Positions 12,675 through 24,574 of a stretch of DNA of 64,000 nt are shown here, in pieces (position 1 is the stretch's first letter; every line of letters begins with the position of its first letter). The stretch comes from Eulemur rufifrons (Eukaryota; Chordata; Mammalia; Primates; Lemuridae). The position numbers were made by a program, and so were the translations under genes. The stretch lies in contig NC_091008.1 of the NCBI RefSeq assembly GCF_041146395.1, positions 3,547,501 to 3,611,500 on the forward strand. The letters run 5' to 3'. Under the pieces are notes generated by a model. The model was not told the DNA's origin. It ran no database searches and saw only the letters and a list, made by a program, of their open reading frames with translations.

Positions 12675-12870
12675 TTACAAAATCATAAAATTGAAAGGCA
12701 TCCTTAGGACAATCAGTCTAACGTCTTTTCTGATTTAGTAATCTCTTTACAACATCCTTAAACGAGTCTTCAAAGCTCTTTTTTTCAGGGACAGTAACCT
12801 CTCTTCTTTAGAAGGTGAGTCAATGATAGTGCCAGACCGTTTTTATTATATACGAAATGTCTTTCTCATT
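12675..12870 (+). mobile_element. L3/CR1-like LINE fragment
   Basis: The text ATAAAATTGAAAGGCATCCTTAGGACAATC, read in parts, then ATCTCTTTACAACATCCTTA, then CTTTTTTTCAGGGACAGTAAC matches the pattern of the mammalian L3 (CR1 clade) 3' region. It is very diverged, as expected for one of the oldest mammalian LINE families. Confidence 0.55.
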
Positions 12871-13330
12871 TTGGCCTAAATGGACTCAAATTCAGAGGAG
12901 GATAATCATGATAGTGGAGGGACATGGGGTCACATCGTGGAAAGAATGTTTGCAAGAGTCTGGGGATGTTTCTTTTGTTGAAGAGTATATACTCAGGGGA
13001 AGCAGACGGCTATCTGCGAGTATGTAAAGGATCGTCTTATGTAAGGTGGATTAAGTCCAGTCTGTTGGATCCCAAAGGTGGCTTTGGCTTACTAAAGGTG
13101 TTCTTAACAGAATCAGCTAAGGATAGATGGCTGCTTTGGGCAATAGTGAGATCCTGACCACAGCAGGGAGAAGCAGGGTAGCAGGCCACTCGGTGGAGCT
13201 ACTGTAGATGATGCTCATGCATTGGTCCAGTTCCAACAATAGATTACGTGACCCTATGAGATCTGCCTTCTTCTAACTTCCATCTGTTCCCGGCCCCTGG
13301 GGATCCCCCCTGCCTGCGGGCCCTAGATTG
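12871..13330. other. Unique sequence
   Basis: Nothing recognised. Confidence 0.4.
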
Positions 13331-13334
13331 TGTG

Positions 13335-13735
13335 TCGGATTAGTTTTCTCAGGATGCTGATACAAAGGACCACCAACTGGTTGGCTTAACAACAGAAATT
13401 TCTTGTGTCACAGTTCTGAAGGCAAGAAGTCTGAAATCAAGTCGTTGGCAGTGTTGGTTCCTTTTGAGGTCTGCGAATGAAGGATCTCTTCCAGGATTCT
13501 ATCCCTGGCTTATAGACAGCTACCTTTGTGTTCAATGGCCTTCTGCCTCCAAATTTCCCCTTTCTATAAGGACCCTATCATATTGGATAAGGGCTTATCC
13601 CAATGACCTCATTTTAACCTGATTACCTCTGGAAGGACTTTATCTTCAAATAAGGTCACAATCTGAGGTCCGAGGGGTTAAGACTATATATGAATTTGGG
13701 TGGGAGGGGGACACAATTCAAGTCATAACAGATGT
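13335..13735 (-). mobile_element. MaLR/MLT1-like LTR
   Basis: The plus strand runs from TTAGTTTTCTCAGGATGCTG through ACAACAGAAATTTCTTGTGT, CCTATCATATTGGAT and ATGACCTCATTTTAACCTGA to GGGGACACAATTCAAGTCAT. This is the complement of a full-length MaLR-like LTR of about 400 bp. No internal region is attached, so it looks like a solo LTR. Subfamily is not assigned. Confidence 0.65.
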
Positions 13736-13819
13736 ATGAGGGAAAATTGGACTAATAGGATAAAGAGACTGGTAGAGCTCATGAATGCTAGGAATTATCC
13801 CGGCCAGTCAAAATTTTGC

Positions 13820-14120
13820 AAAACTTCTATTGTTGTATTTACTATTAGCAGCTTAGAACAAACATTTTATTGTCCTCACTGATTCTGTAGATCAGGAATT
13901 TGGACAAGGCGTAGTTCAAATGACTCGTCCCTGCTCAGACTCAAGGGCTGGGGACTGGACTCACCCGGAGGTGTCTTCATGCACTTGTCTGGTGGTTGAA
14001 GTCACGTGTCAGCTGCAACGTCAGTAGAAGCATCTATTAAAATACCTCCACGTGGCCTCTTATTCTTGCCTGGGCTTCCTCAAAGTACGGCAACCTCCAA
14101 ATAGCCAGGACTTCCGAAGT
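13820..14120 (-). repeat. Possible ancient interspersed repeat, unresolved
   Basis: TTTTATTGTCCTCACTGATT, CTGTAGATCAGGAATTTGGA and CACGTGGCCTCTTATTC resemble an ancient mammalian repeat that usually carries 'GATTCTGTGGGTCAGGAATT' and 'CCACGTGGCCTCTC'. The family name and strand are not certain. Confidence 0.4.
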
Positions 14121-14579
14121 TAGTGTCTCAGAAAAAAAAAAAAAACAGAGGAAGCGTTGTCTTTTCTAACCTAGCCTTGGAGGTCACAAAATGCCATTTG
14201 TGCTGCATTCGATTGGTTAAGAACGAATATAGGCCCCATGTTTCTCTTGACAAGAGAATTTCTGACGATGACAAAAAAAGAACACATCTCTATTTAAAGA
14301 GAATGTAAATTGTAGAACATATTGTGAAGACTTCCTAAGAGAAAAATAAGCTTCTGCTTGTCTTGCTTTCAGGAAGCAATAGAAGACAGACTTCGTGCAG
14401 AAAAAAGAGGCCTGCGTAGGGCTTCCTCTGGCTTCCTAAGGCCAGTTCATCTACTGGTCATGTGTGTCTTCCCACAACATAGAGTAATTTTTGCCTTTAA
14501 TCTCATGTTCTTCAACATCCCCTGGGCTTTTAGGAATTACAAGAAACCAAACAGCAAAGGGGTGGGGGGAAAAAAGAAT
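14121..14579. other. Unique sequence
   Basis: Nothing recognised. An A run lies at about 14132-14145. Confidence 0.4.
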
Positions 14580-14590
14580 TCTAATAAGTT

Positions 14591-14921
<331 letters not shown>

Positions 14922-14935
14922 TCTAATAACTTTTT

Positions 14936-17227
14936 AACAGAAAAATATAAAATAAAGAAGAGTAAGTATACCCCAGGCTTTTTCTTTGCGGGGGAGAGGT
15001 TTCATGACTCGTCCAAATGATTGCACTAGCTAATTTATTTATTTCGTATAAACCCTGAACAGACTATGAATTTTAACTGGCTTTGCTATAGCCACCAGAT
15101 GGCCTTCACTTTCTATGTAATTCCAGCTCTCTGTTGACTCCGTAGTTATTTTCTTATCTCTGCTTCAGAACACATTATAACTTGCGTAGCCATTTTATCA
15201 AACAAGGCTGGACTCTGTAGGAAACAAATTATTTTCTAGTCTTCCCTTTCAAACCTACCTTTGGACTTACTCATCCTGCCCTGGATGAAATATTTGGCGG
15301 GTATGATAGCTTGCGGGTTGCTTCAATCACCAGGAAGTCTCATGGTAGCCGATAAAAATTCCAATCAGGTATAATATTAAAATTTAGGATTCTTATCTAA
15401 TTTATGATCTCCTGTCTGCCAGTTGAGGCCTGACCGGGAGAAGCATGCTCTGCCCCTTCCTGATATCCTATTTCTGCTTCCTCTTCTATTCCTAGGTATG
15501 ATTTCCTCCTCCTCCTCTGGAGAAGAAAGGTGTTATTTGACCGATATTGTGTCTCCGGTGACCAAGAGGGAGCTTAGAAGTCCTGCAATGTCACCGATGC
15601 TGCATTCTATTGGAGAGAAGTGAGTCACGTGCACACCCAGAGTCAAGGTCAGGAAACACAGATTAGAAACAAAAGTGTCAACGGTGATAGATACACAATT
15701 GTGGACTCCCTCTGTTGGGGTGCTTTTTGTCCCTTTAAACTGCAGTTGCCTTTAAACAGGGAATGTTCTGTGTCTTTAGCCCTAAGCTTCTAATAAGACA
15801 CCTCTCCATGGCGAACCTTTGGCTTCTCCAGTTGACCTCTCCGAGCTAAGGCTGCCTCTTTGTCCCAGGATCCACAGCTGGGTCCCAAAAGACAGACGCC
15901 TTTGCCCACTGTCCTTGGAAACTTAGTCTCATCTATCCGAGCCCTTTGCTCTTTGCTCTTCACTGTCAGGCTGCTCTAGTCCCAGCCTTGCGTCTGCAGA
16001 CTTCTCACAGCAAAGGCAGGGGCCATTCTTGGGGTCTTCCATCTCCAGAGCTTGTAGGCCAAGTTCTTTGAGAGGTTCGTGGAAGCTCCCTGTCGCCAGG
16101 ATGGAGGTGAGGGAAAGAACTTTCTCCTCCATTCCCCCAGCCATCTCCTCGGAAGTCTTTCCAAAGGAATCTCTCTAGAATCTTCTTCGGCTTCAGCATT
16201 TATTGAGATGGTTCGGAGTTTGGGCAACGTTGGTGGAATCAGTTTCACAATCCTTAGGCTGTATCGCTTCGGTGGTCTAGCACATCAGCTCAGATTGTTC
16301 TCAGACTTCGGAGCCTCAGGTGAAAGAAACTCCAAGACCAAAGAGTCCTATTTTAATATCCGGCTCCCCTTCGCCAATATTGATCAGGCAGAAATGCCAC
16401 GTTCCCCATCATGGTGTTTAATAAGTCCTGAAAGTGATTGGTTAGGCTTGCCCAAGTTTAGAGGAGGGATTTCAGGAGTATTTCAAAACTAACGAGGTTG
16501 CGTGGCATTTTAAAAGAAGTCTGTGGGAAAAACCTTATGAAGGTCACAGGGCAGTGATATTTCAAGAGGCCAGTGTTCTTTTTGTCATCCAAATCCTTTT
16601 CTTGTTTCTCTCTAAGTGACTCTTCATAGTGTGGCAAAGGCCATTCCAAAATGGAAAACTATGTGTGTCGTTCCCCTGAAATGTTTCCTGTATCTCCTTT
16701 AAAGGACAGGGCCCAAGTTCTTTCGTTTGACCTAGAAGATGCTTCAGGGTCTCTCCCCAATACGCTGGAGGGCAAAGGAACCCAGCAGGGAGGAGCGAAC
16801 GAGCAGAACTCACCCTTTTCCTTCCCAAATCCTTCAGGCCAAATTTGGCTGATACCTGGAGGAAAAGAAACCGACATAAAATTGGATCGAGATGGAAGTT
16901 TTAAAAATTAGATCAGAACAGCCTAGACGTTAATAACGGAAAGTAACTCCCAACGTATGTCGTCTGCTCAAGATGTTAAAATGTAGGAAAGAGAAATTTT
17001 ATAGATCATGGTTAAACGGAGAGAAAAACAGTTTTCATGTTTGTACTCTTCTAAGTTTAGACGGCTTGATAAATTTGGTTAAAAGATGTAGCTACTGTTT
17101 AGCAGGGACGGGGCTTAGGGGAGTGGTGTGTGGGAGAGTGTGGAAGATGCCAGCTGATGCCAGGAAGATGCTTATTTGTATAATTTTGCTGGGAACTTGA
17201 AATTTAAATTCACATTGTAAATTATCT
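14936..17227. other. Repeat-poor unique sequence, about 2.3 kb
   Basis: I recognise no interspersed repeat or gene. The portion 15880-16500 is less AT-rich and has overlapping short open frames on both strands (for example 15929-16144 minus, 16079-16492 plus). None shows a domain. A CTCF-like motif lies at 15092-15105. Confidence 0.45.
15092..15105 (+). promoter_or_regulatory. Weak CTCF-like motif
   Basis: CCACCAGATGGCCT matches the CTCF core CCASYAGRKGGCRS at 12 of 14 positions. This is sequence similarity only. Confidence 0.25.
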
Positions 17228-17240
17228 AGCCATATGCTTT

Positions 17241-17572
17241 TTTTTTTTTTTTTTTTGAGACAATCTCATTCTGTTGCAGGGGCTAGAGTGCCGTGGCGTC
17301 AGCCTCGCTCACAGCAACCTCCAACTCCTGGGCTCAAGCGATCCTCCTGCCTCAGCCTCCCGAGTAGCTGGGACTATAGGCATGCACCACCAAGCCCAGC
17401 TAATTTTTCTATATATATTTTTAGTTGTCTAGCTAATTTCTTTCTGTTTTTAGTAGAGACGGGGTCTCGCTCTTGCTCAGGCTGGTCTCAAACTCCTTGA
17501 GCTCAAGCCATCCTTCCACCTCGGCGCCTCCCAGAGTGCTAGGATTACAAGCGTGAGCCACTGCACCTGGCC
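17241..17572 (-). mobile_element. Dimeric Alu SINE, lemur type
   Basis: The T run at 17238-17256 leads into an antisense Alu that ends CACTGCACCTGGCC. A degraded duplication, AGCCATATGCTTT versus AGCTATATGCTTG, flanks it at about 17228-17240 and 17573-17585. Confidence 0.94.
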
Positions 17573-17774
17573 AGCTATATGCTTGTTTGAGTAGACATTC
17601 CAGATTTGAAAAAAACAATCAGAGAAGCGATATGATATTAAGTCCTTCTTATATGATTTTCCCTGTTGTTCACTAAGATCTACCACATTGGACTTTCTCA
17701 GTTTCTTAATGCATTAAGCTCTTTGTTGTCTTAAGAATGCTGTATATGTTGTGTTTAGAAGAATTTCTCCCCAA

Positions 17775-18125
17775 ATCTTCACCTAGCTGACCCTTGTGAG
17801 TCCCGTAGGCCTCAGATTATATATCCTGTGTTAGAGAGGGTATCTCTGATCCCTCAGCATACATCGATTGGGTGCTTCCTTTTCCTAATCACAGATGTTC
17901 CCCTTTGTTTTTCTGTCTTTTTCTTTTTGATTCACTTATAATTTGTAATTATATATGTATTTTTGTGTTGATTTGTCTCACGTCTGATTCTTTCACTCAA
18001 TGGTATGCCTCATAAGGGTGAGACGATACTTGTTTCATTCCTCACTATCTAAGCAACATCTAGGGCAATGCCCGAAACGTCGAGGGTATGTAGTGAGTCT
18101 TTTTTGAATCAAGGAATAAATCAAA
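17775..18125 (+). mobile_element. L2 LINE 3' end
   Basis: The pattern follows the L2 terminus: AGAGGGTATCTCTGATCCC, ATTCACTTATAATTTGTA, GCCTCATAAGGGTGAGACGA, TTTCATTCCTCACTATCTAA, GGGCAATGCCCGAAACG, TGAATCAAGGA. It is diverged and non-coding. Confidence 0.65.
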
Positions 18126-18170
18126 GTGAGTGTTTGATTCTACTGAAACATTCACGGTATTTCTCAAGCC

Positions 18171-18193
18171 TTTTTTTTTTTTTTTTTTTTTTT
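18171..18193. repeat. Poly(T) tract, 23 bases
   Basis: A pure T run is followed by ATTCGGC. On the minus strand the run is preceded by AATAAA, so it could be the tail of a minus-strand retrocopy. No source gene was identified. Confidence 0.85.
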
Positions 18194-18660
18194 ATTCGGC
18201 TGGCATTATCAGGCTACTAATATGGAGAGACGGAATGAATAATTTAGAGGACAAATATCTAGGCAACTTCAATGTAGGTGACATGCAGTATAAATGAAGG
18301 GATAGAAGCATAGGCTTGTGGCTGGGGATTTTAAAAAATTCTCCAAGTAGCCCTAATGAATAAGAGCTGGATACTAATTGTGGAACAGGTTTCATTTCTT
18401 ATGCTCCTTGACTTTTCATCTCTGAGCTGCTGTAAAGGACATACATGAAATGATCCATTCTCACTTAGAAAGGCCGATGAGAGCAGGAGGATGGGGATTT
18501 TTCCATTGTGTTTGAAACAAACTACGTACAGTGGAATATACGTGGCACTGAAATTATGGGAGACTTACATCTATTCTTGGCAAGGATTTTGAATGAAATA
18601 CTGACTAAGAATGCCTTGTGAATAACAGCATAGGAATGCACTGTGGAATAAGAAATGGTA
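18194..18660. other. Unique sequence next to poly(T)
   Basis: Nothing recognised. It could be the body of a small minus-strand retrocopy whose tail is the adjacent T run, but no protein similarity is visible. Confidence 0.3.
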
Positions 18661-18663
18661 TGC

Positions 18664-18682
18664 AAAAAAAAAAAAAAAAAAA
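18664..18682. repeat. Poly(A) tract, 19 bases
   Basis: A pure A run in otherwise unique sequence. No SINE body precedes it. Confidence 0.85.
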
Positions 18683-19220
18683 GGCCAAATTTAAAAATCA
18701 AGGGGTTACTTATTATTTCAATGCATAGCATGTTCTTCGTCATCGTCACCAACACCTATAATGGAAACAGAAATATTCAGCACTCACAGAATGACATGCA
18801 TCCTTGCTACCTAGGATCGCACCTGAACAACGTCTATGTGCACAAGGCAATTATTTTGCACATTTTTGGGAAGGGGATTAGGTAGAGAGGAGGGTTAGAA
18901 TAAAGGTAGGTGTGTAAGGTTGTAGGGAGGAAGATTTGTCTGTTTCTACCACCAGCTGAGCCAATTCCCGGCTGCCAAATCACACGCCAGATCGCTGGGG
19001 AAATAGCTGTTGACCTTGAGTTCTTGTTCACGGCCAGTAGACAAAGACCGAAGTTTAGCTTTCAAGTTGCTTCTGGCAGCGACACTGGGGGATGTCGTCC
19101 GCCCCAGCTCCTTCCGTGTAACACACAAAGCCTTGGCCGTCCTTGACAGAAATGTCCCGAAGTGCTGTTTCCTGCAATAGCAAATATTAATAATACGGCT
19201 GATACCCAACTTTGAACTTT
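18683..19220. other. Unique sequence
   Basis: Nothing recognised. Confidence 0.4.
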
Positions 19221-19221
19221 C

Positions 19222-19445
19222 ATTCTGTGCCAAGTGCTATGAGCTGAGAGCTTATGTATGGGTTATCTCACTCAATCCTCATTAGATGTTTATAATGTTG
19301 GTATTATTATCTCCATTTTACGGATAACGAAACTGAGGCTTAGACAAACTAAGTCTCTAGCGGAAGGTTATGTAACTGTTAAGTAGCAGCGACCGTATCT
19401 GAACCCAGACAATTTGATTCTAAACCCTGTACGACCTCTCTTAAT
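19222..19445 (-). mobile_element. MIR SINE
   Basis: The plus strand reads as the complement of MIR: CTGTGCCAAGTGCTATGAG, ATCTCACTCAATCCTCA, TCTCCATTTTACGGATAACG, AAACTGAGGCTTAGACAAAC, ATCTGAACCCAGACAATTTG. It covers most of the consensus including the core. Confidence 0.88.
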
Positions 19446-21280
19446 GGCCACCCACCAGGGAATTCGCTCTCCACGATGGGTGGAGTGCAAGCTTACTGAC
19501 CACAAGGGACGGCAGACGTGTAATGTATACAATGACAAATGTTAAATACTACACGACCTGCATTAGGCTTACTCAAGTGAGAGTGAAGCTGCTGAAAGTC
19601 AGAATTGTTTGGGGGCGCATAAAAATTCTACGCTGCTCGGTCTCCACGTGCAAAGGACTCACTGAGCATCCTATTCCCTACCCGCCCCAAATCTGATCCT
19701 CAGGCCTGGGGACTGGAACTGGAGCACAGCCACTAAAGCAACTTTGTGGCATATTGCTCAGAAGTCTGCAAGTGCCGCAACTATCGGGCAACTATTATTT
19801 CCCTCCTTCTCCAGCCTCATTGGGCAAAGAGGGGATACAAGATCTCTGAGAAAAATAGAGGGTATAATGGGGTTACTCTTTCACCATCATCTCTCTGGGA
19901 CCCTGTACTGGACTCACATCCTCCGAGAATTACCCCTGAATAAATAGTGATACCCTTCAAGTTTTTTTTTTTTCCTGAACTATTACTATGGAAGGTTCTG
20001 GAAAGTCTCCGCCTATATGGGTGCTTCTGTGCCACAAGTCTTTCAGTTGGGCTTTAATAATTATTTGTGTTAGAATTTGAATAAATCCCAACTTTACTTT
20101 AACTCATTATTTATTACAGCAGGAAATCAAGATAACTACTATTTCCACTTTTTATATTGTTTTTTATTTTTATTTTTTTTACTTGCTCTAAGTGCTTGAA
20201 AAAGGTCATGGGGAAAAAAATCAGCTATGTAAATGAACATTCATCCCCTCATCTTTATGAAGTGTGAACATGGGAAGAAAATTAGAGTTAAAAAAAAAAA
20301 AAAAGCAAATCATGCCATTCCAATTTGAATGAAGAACTTTTTTGTTGGACAGCATAGAAAGATTTTGATGAATTATTATAATATGTAACCCACTGAGGAC
20401 AAATCAAAAGCTAAAATAGTCCCCATCAAATACTTGTACCCGAAGTCTAGCAAAAATGATGGGACATAGGCTCAATTAAAGCAATTCCCACTGCAAGGAT
20501 GGGGTTCAAAGGCATCACCCACTGGGAGAGTGGTCCCCACCCCTGAGCCTGGGTCCCTGACTCCTGGACAACCAAAGCTGCGTCACCCTGCTTCACGCCT
20601 CTCAGAATGTTCTAGAATGTCTCTCCTTGCTTCTCCATGGACCCCTTTTACTAGCCCCTCCTACTCTCCAGCTCTCTGACTCTTGGATTTTGGGTTATAT
20701 TTAAAGTTGCTATTATTGTACTATGTAGGTCCTGACTTAAAACTTTAGACTCTCAAACATTGCTGCTGTATACTTCCTTTTTCAGAATTAGATCCTTGGA
20801 AAAATAATAGCAGCTCTCTTCTGCTTCTATCCTTCCCCTCCTGATGAAAAAGAAACCTAGAACTCTCAAAATGAAAGTATTCTTTGGCATAAATTGGCTC
20901 TACTTGCTGTTGCAACTTCACTCGATCAATGTCTTGTGGACACACTTAATTCTGCGTCCCTCAGCCACAAGTTCCTGGGTAACGACGTTCAGGGACAAAT
21001 CAATTCTGTAATTGTACCTTATCCGTTAACCAATGAATCAGGTAAGAAATTTTGTTTTCCTTCTTTTTTTCCTGATGGGAAGCAATTGAAAACATATTTT
21101 TTTTTGTAATATTTGAAAATGATTTTAAGATCACACGTGAACCCTCAAAGCAATTTCACTTTTGCCATGGACAACGTGGTCTACGTTCTCCCTCCAACTC
21201 ATTCTCTCTCTTTACTTTTACTCCATATTTAAGTTGCATTTCTTCTGCTAGCTTAAAGTAGCCAGACTTATCCCCTGTGT
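19446..21280. other. Unique sequence, about 1.8 kb
   Basis: Apart from a T-rich stretch at 20155-20180 and A runs near 20214 and 20290, no repeat or gene was recognised. A short minus-strand frame (20745-20945) has mixed composition but no domain. Confidence 0.4.
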
Positions 21281-21284
21281 GGAT

Positions 21285-21480
21285 TTATCCATTAGGCACA
21301 ATATATAGGGCCCAGGTTATTTTTAGGGGTCCACAAAAATATATGAATTTCATTTTAAATTCATAAGGAAAGATATGTAATAATGATGTTTGATAATTAA
21401 TGCATTCTGGAGCATATACCAAAGCAGTCATAAAATATAATTATGTACAAAGGCAAAAGTGCCCAGAGCCCCCGAGTCAT
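21285..21480 (+). repeat. Possible ancient DNA-transposon fragment
   Basis: CATTAGGCACAATATATAGG, GGGCCCAGGTTATTTTTAGG and AAAGTGCCCAGAGCCCCCG resemble an old mammalian DNA-transposon-derived repeat. The identification is weak. Confidence 0.3.
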
Positions 21481-22495
21481 AACATACCCCCGAAGGCAGC
21501 TAGCTGCTTTATAGCCAACGAACATTTTACAACTGACGGCCATGTTTCATATTCCTCAGAGTTTTTATATTATGGGCTTGGTGATCATGTGAACCATTTC
21601 CTGTTACATTTCTGGCCAGGGTATGCGGTTTATTGGCCACAAGTTAAAACTAGAGTGGAGTGTAAAATCCTGAGTAACGAAATCTTGGCCAATAAGTCAG
21701 CCTTCAGATATTGAGCTGGTATCTTAATGTGGTTTTAGCTTCTCCTTATCCCAAGTCTATTTTGTTTTGTTTTTTAAAACATGGTTTTAAATTTAACGTC
21801 ATTGGCTTTGTTTACCCTTATTATTTTCCCAAACCATGGCACCATCTACTGGTAACAGAAAGAACAGTTCTACAAGCTTCGATGCGGGGAAACTGAGTTG
21901 AATTCCACATCCTGAGTATTAACATGAGGAAGAGAGGCGGCTCACACTATCCTCTTCTCCTCTTGACATTCAGGGCCTCTTTTCTCTACTTTGTCCCTTC
22001 AAAGTCAGTTCTTGCCTCCGTGAGTAATGTCATCTACTTTTGTAGTTTCTGTTGAACCGTAATGTCCAACTCCAACCCTGATTTTTTCCTCCTGAGTTTT
22101 TCCCTAGCTTTGCATTTTCAACTGCTAATGGAACTGGATGGCTTTTTGACTCCAGGGGAAGGTCACCAGCTAGATTAAGCATGGCTGCTGTTAGGCCATC
22201 TCCTCTGGTGGCACGTTGTAGAGATCGGAAGTCCACCTCTGCCCGATCTCACGGAAGACACCGCTGTGCCTACTTTGTCTTTATTTTGAGCAACTGCCTT
22301 GCGTGCATGCCCATTCACCTAACTCCCACCTTTGTCATCTGTGCTTTACTCTGTGGAAATTTTCTGGTGTTGGCCCATTTCTGGCCATGGAGCTTCTTGG
22401 CTGTGATTTCCTCCCCTGGCCAGATCTGTCCCTGCCATCAACCCGCAGATGCCGCATCCTCTGAAAGATCTAGAGTCGCAGGCTGGACAATCCCT
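21481..22495. other. Unique sequence
   Basis: No repeat or gene recognised. A CTCF-like motif lies at 21839-21852 on the minus strand. The frame at 22181-22624 runs into the adjacent MER5A-like element and shows no domain. Confidence 0.4.
21839..21852 (-). promoter_or_regulatory. CTCF-like motif
   Basis: The minus strand reads CCAGTAGATGGTGC, which fits the CTCF core CCASYAGRKGGCRS at 13 of 14 positions. Occupancy is not implied. Confidence 0.35.
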
Positions 22496-22503
22496 TGGTC
22501 TGT

Positions 22504-22688
22504 AAGTGGTTCCCACACTGGCTGCTTCTCAGACTTCCTGGGGACCCTTGTTAAAACTCCAGATACCCAAGGGATTCCCTGTCTCCTCAAGGGATTCCAT
22601 TCAGTGGGTCTGCTGGAGGACTGAGAATCTACACTTTAATAAATGCCTCCGATTTCTGCTGCAGCTGTTGGCATTTGGGAACCACCAG
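22504..22688 (+). mobile_element. MER5A-like hAT element
   Basis: The left end AAGTGGTTCCCACACTGG and the right end TTTGGGAACCACCAG are inverted relatives of each other and of the MER5A terminus CAGTGGTTCTCA. Length is about 185 bp and the interior carries TCAGTGGGTCTGCTGGAGGA. No matching 8-bp duplication was seen. Confidence 0.82.
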
Positions 22689-22739
22689 CCCACAAGCTAA
22701 ACTTCTCCTCTGAGCAGAACACAAAGCTCTGCATAAGGT

Positions 22740-22930
22740 GGTCCCACATCTGTCCTTGTAGTTTCATATTTTGCCACCTGTACCTGCCTCCCTTCTGCAC
22801 ACACTTCCTCTCTCCTTGCTCTTTCTCTTCTTGCCTCTTCCTAGTTGGAAAATTTCTTCTCGTCTTTGAAATTACACGTCAATTATTAGCTTCTCTCTAG
22901 AGATCTCTCTTACCCTTCTTCTGCTCTCCC
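22740..22930 (+). mobile_element. Possible L2 fragment
   Basis: Pyrimidine-rich text (TTCTGCACACACTTCCTCTC, TCTTGCCTCTTCCTAGTTGG, TTACCCTTCTTCTGCTC) is in the style of the L2 3' region. The match is loose and could be general CT-rich sequence. Confidence 0.3.
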
Positions 22931-23049
22931 ATTCCATTGAGCAAACTTTTTCTCTCATCTGTGCCTCTAAACCTCAATTAGAAGCCCTCTCTCACAGTCA
23001 GATTTCACACTCTGACTCCAGATATTGATGACCTAGGAAACCTAGATAG

Positions 23050-23205
23050 CAAGTGATTTTCCAACCATGGGACATGGACCTCCTGCTTTAGAATAATCTA
23101 GAATGTATGATCAACAAAAGATCCCCACCCCAGCTCTATTGAATCAGAATCTCTGGAGATTTAGTCTGCAATTGCTCCATTAAAGGTTAAGAATCTTTGT
23201 TCTAT
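23050..23205 (+). mobile_element. Possible hAT/MER5-group fragment
   Basis: AAGTGATTTTCCAACCATGG, then GAATCAGAATCTCTGGAGAT, then GGTTAAGAATCTTTGTTCTA follow the layout of hAT-Charlie MITEs. Ends are degraded. Confidence 0.45.
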
Positions 23206-23715
23206 CAGCTGTCGAAACTCAGAGCATCAGCTGAAGCTGGGTAAAAGAAAATACACGTGAAAGCAACATTTTATTTACCTATTAAACCACCGTAGGTCCA
23301 GAAACCCTAAAATCACCTGGACTTAGAACATATCAGAATTCTAAGTTTAAGAGAATGATCTGTATTGTTATATTGCTGTCTTCATTTCCCCTGTGTGCAT
23401 TTCTTGAGGATGAGACCTGTTTCTTCTTCCTCCTTGGACTTTTTAATCCGAAGTGTCCAAGTGTTTTACAAAAGAACATTCTCATTTTTCACCTTGGAAG
23501 ACTTTAGCAGGTAAGTGAGATTACATATATTCTTAGAGTTCTTTAGTAAATAATAATATAATCACTGTGTGTTCTCTCTCCTGGACCAATACCGTATTGA
23601 ACTCATTTGCTTATTGACTTTATAGTAATGCAAACAATGTCACTTTGGCAATTAATCATAAGCACATATTTGAAGAAGATAAAAAACAATAAAACCAGTA
23701 AAAAACTGATGTGAG
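23206..23715. other. Unique sequence
   Basis: Nothing recognised. Confidence 0.4.
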
Positions 23716-23723
23716 AATTCAAG

Positions 23724-23919
23724 CAGTGATCCCCAACCTTTTGGGCACCAGAGACCGTTTTCATGGAAGACAATTTTTCTGCAGACCAAGGGGGAGAGGG
23801 GATGGTTTCGGGATGATTCAAAGCGCATTTACATTTATTGCACACTTTATTTCTATTACTATTACATAGTCATATATAATGAAATAATTACACAACTCGC
23901 CATAGGTTGGGGAGCCCTG
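23724..23919 (+). mobile_element. hAT-type MITE with terminal repeats and 8-bp duplication
   Basis: The left end CAGTGATCCCCAACC and the complement of the right end, CAGGGCTCCCCAACC, match at 13 of 15 positions. Flanking octamers AATTCAAG (23716-23723) and AATTAAAG (23920-23927) match at 7 of 8, the target-site size of hAT transposons. The interior (GGGCACCAGAGACCGTTTTC, GATGGTTTCGGGATGATTCA) is that of a familiar mammalian non-autonomous element. It carries no transposase. Confidence 0.85.
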
Positions 23920-23927
23920 AATTAAAG

Positions 23928-24215
23928 TCTATAATATTGATTAAATATCTACAATGCTCCAAGAGAAACACACAAAACCAGCCATAGTACCCGCAGTGGA
24001 GGAATTTATAAACTATATGAAAAAATATACTCCTGGATAACCATCAGGTGAACAGAGGTGAAAAATTTCTTCGTGCTACCTATTAGAATCCAATCATTAC
24101 AGAATCGGAGCAAATACTAATTGTTAACTTTCCTTCCATCCATCCCATTTCATTTCCACCTCTCAGGGTCCTCGCCCCCTCTCAATGGTACTCATTACCT
24201 TTCAGCTGGGCTGAT
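23928..24215. other. Unique sequence
   Basis: Nothing recognised. Confidence 0.4.
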
Positions 24216-24230
24216 GTAACAATAGTATTC

Positions 24231-24559
<329 letters not shown>

Positions 24560-24574
24560 TAATAATAGTATTCT

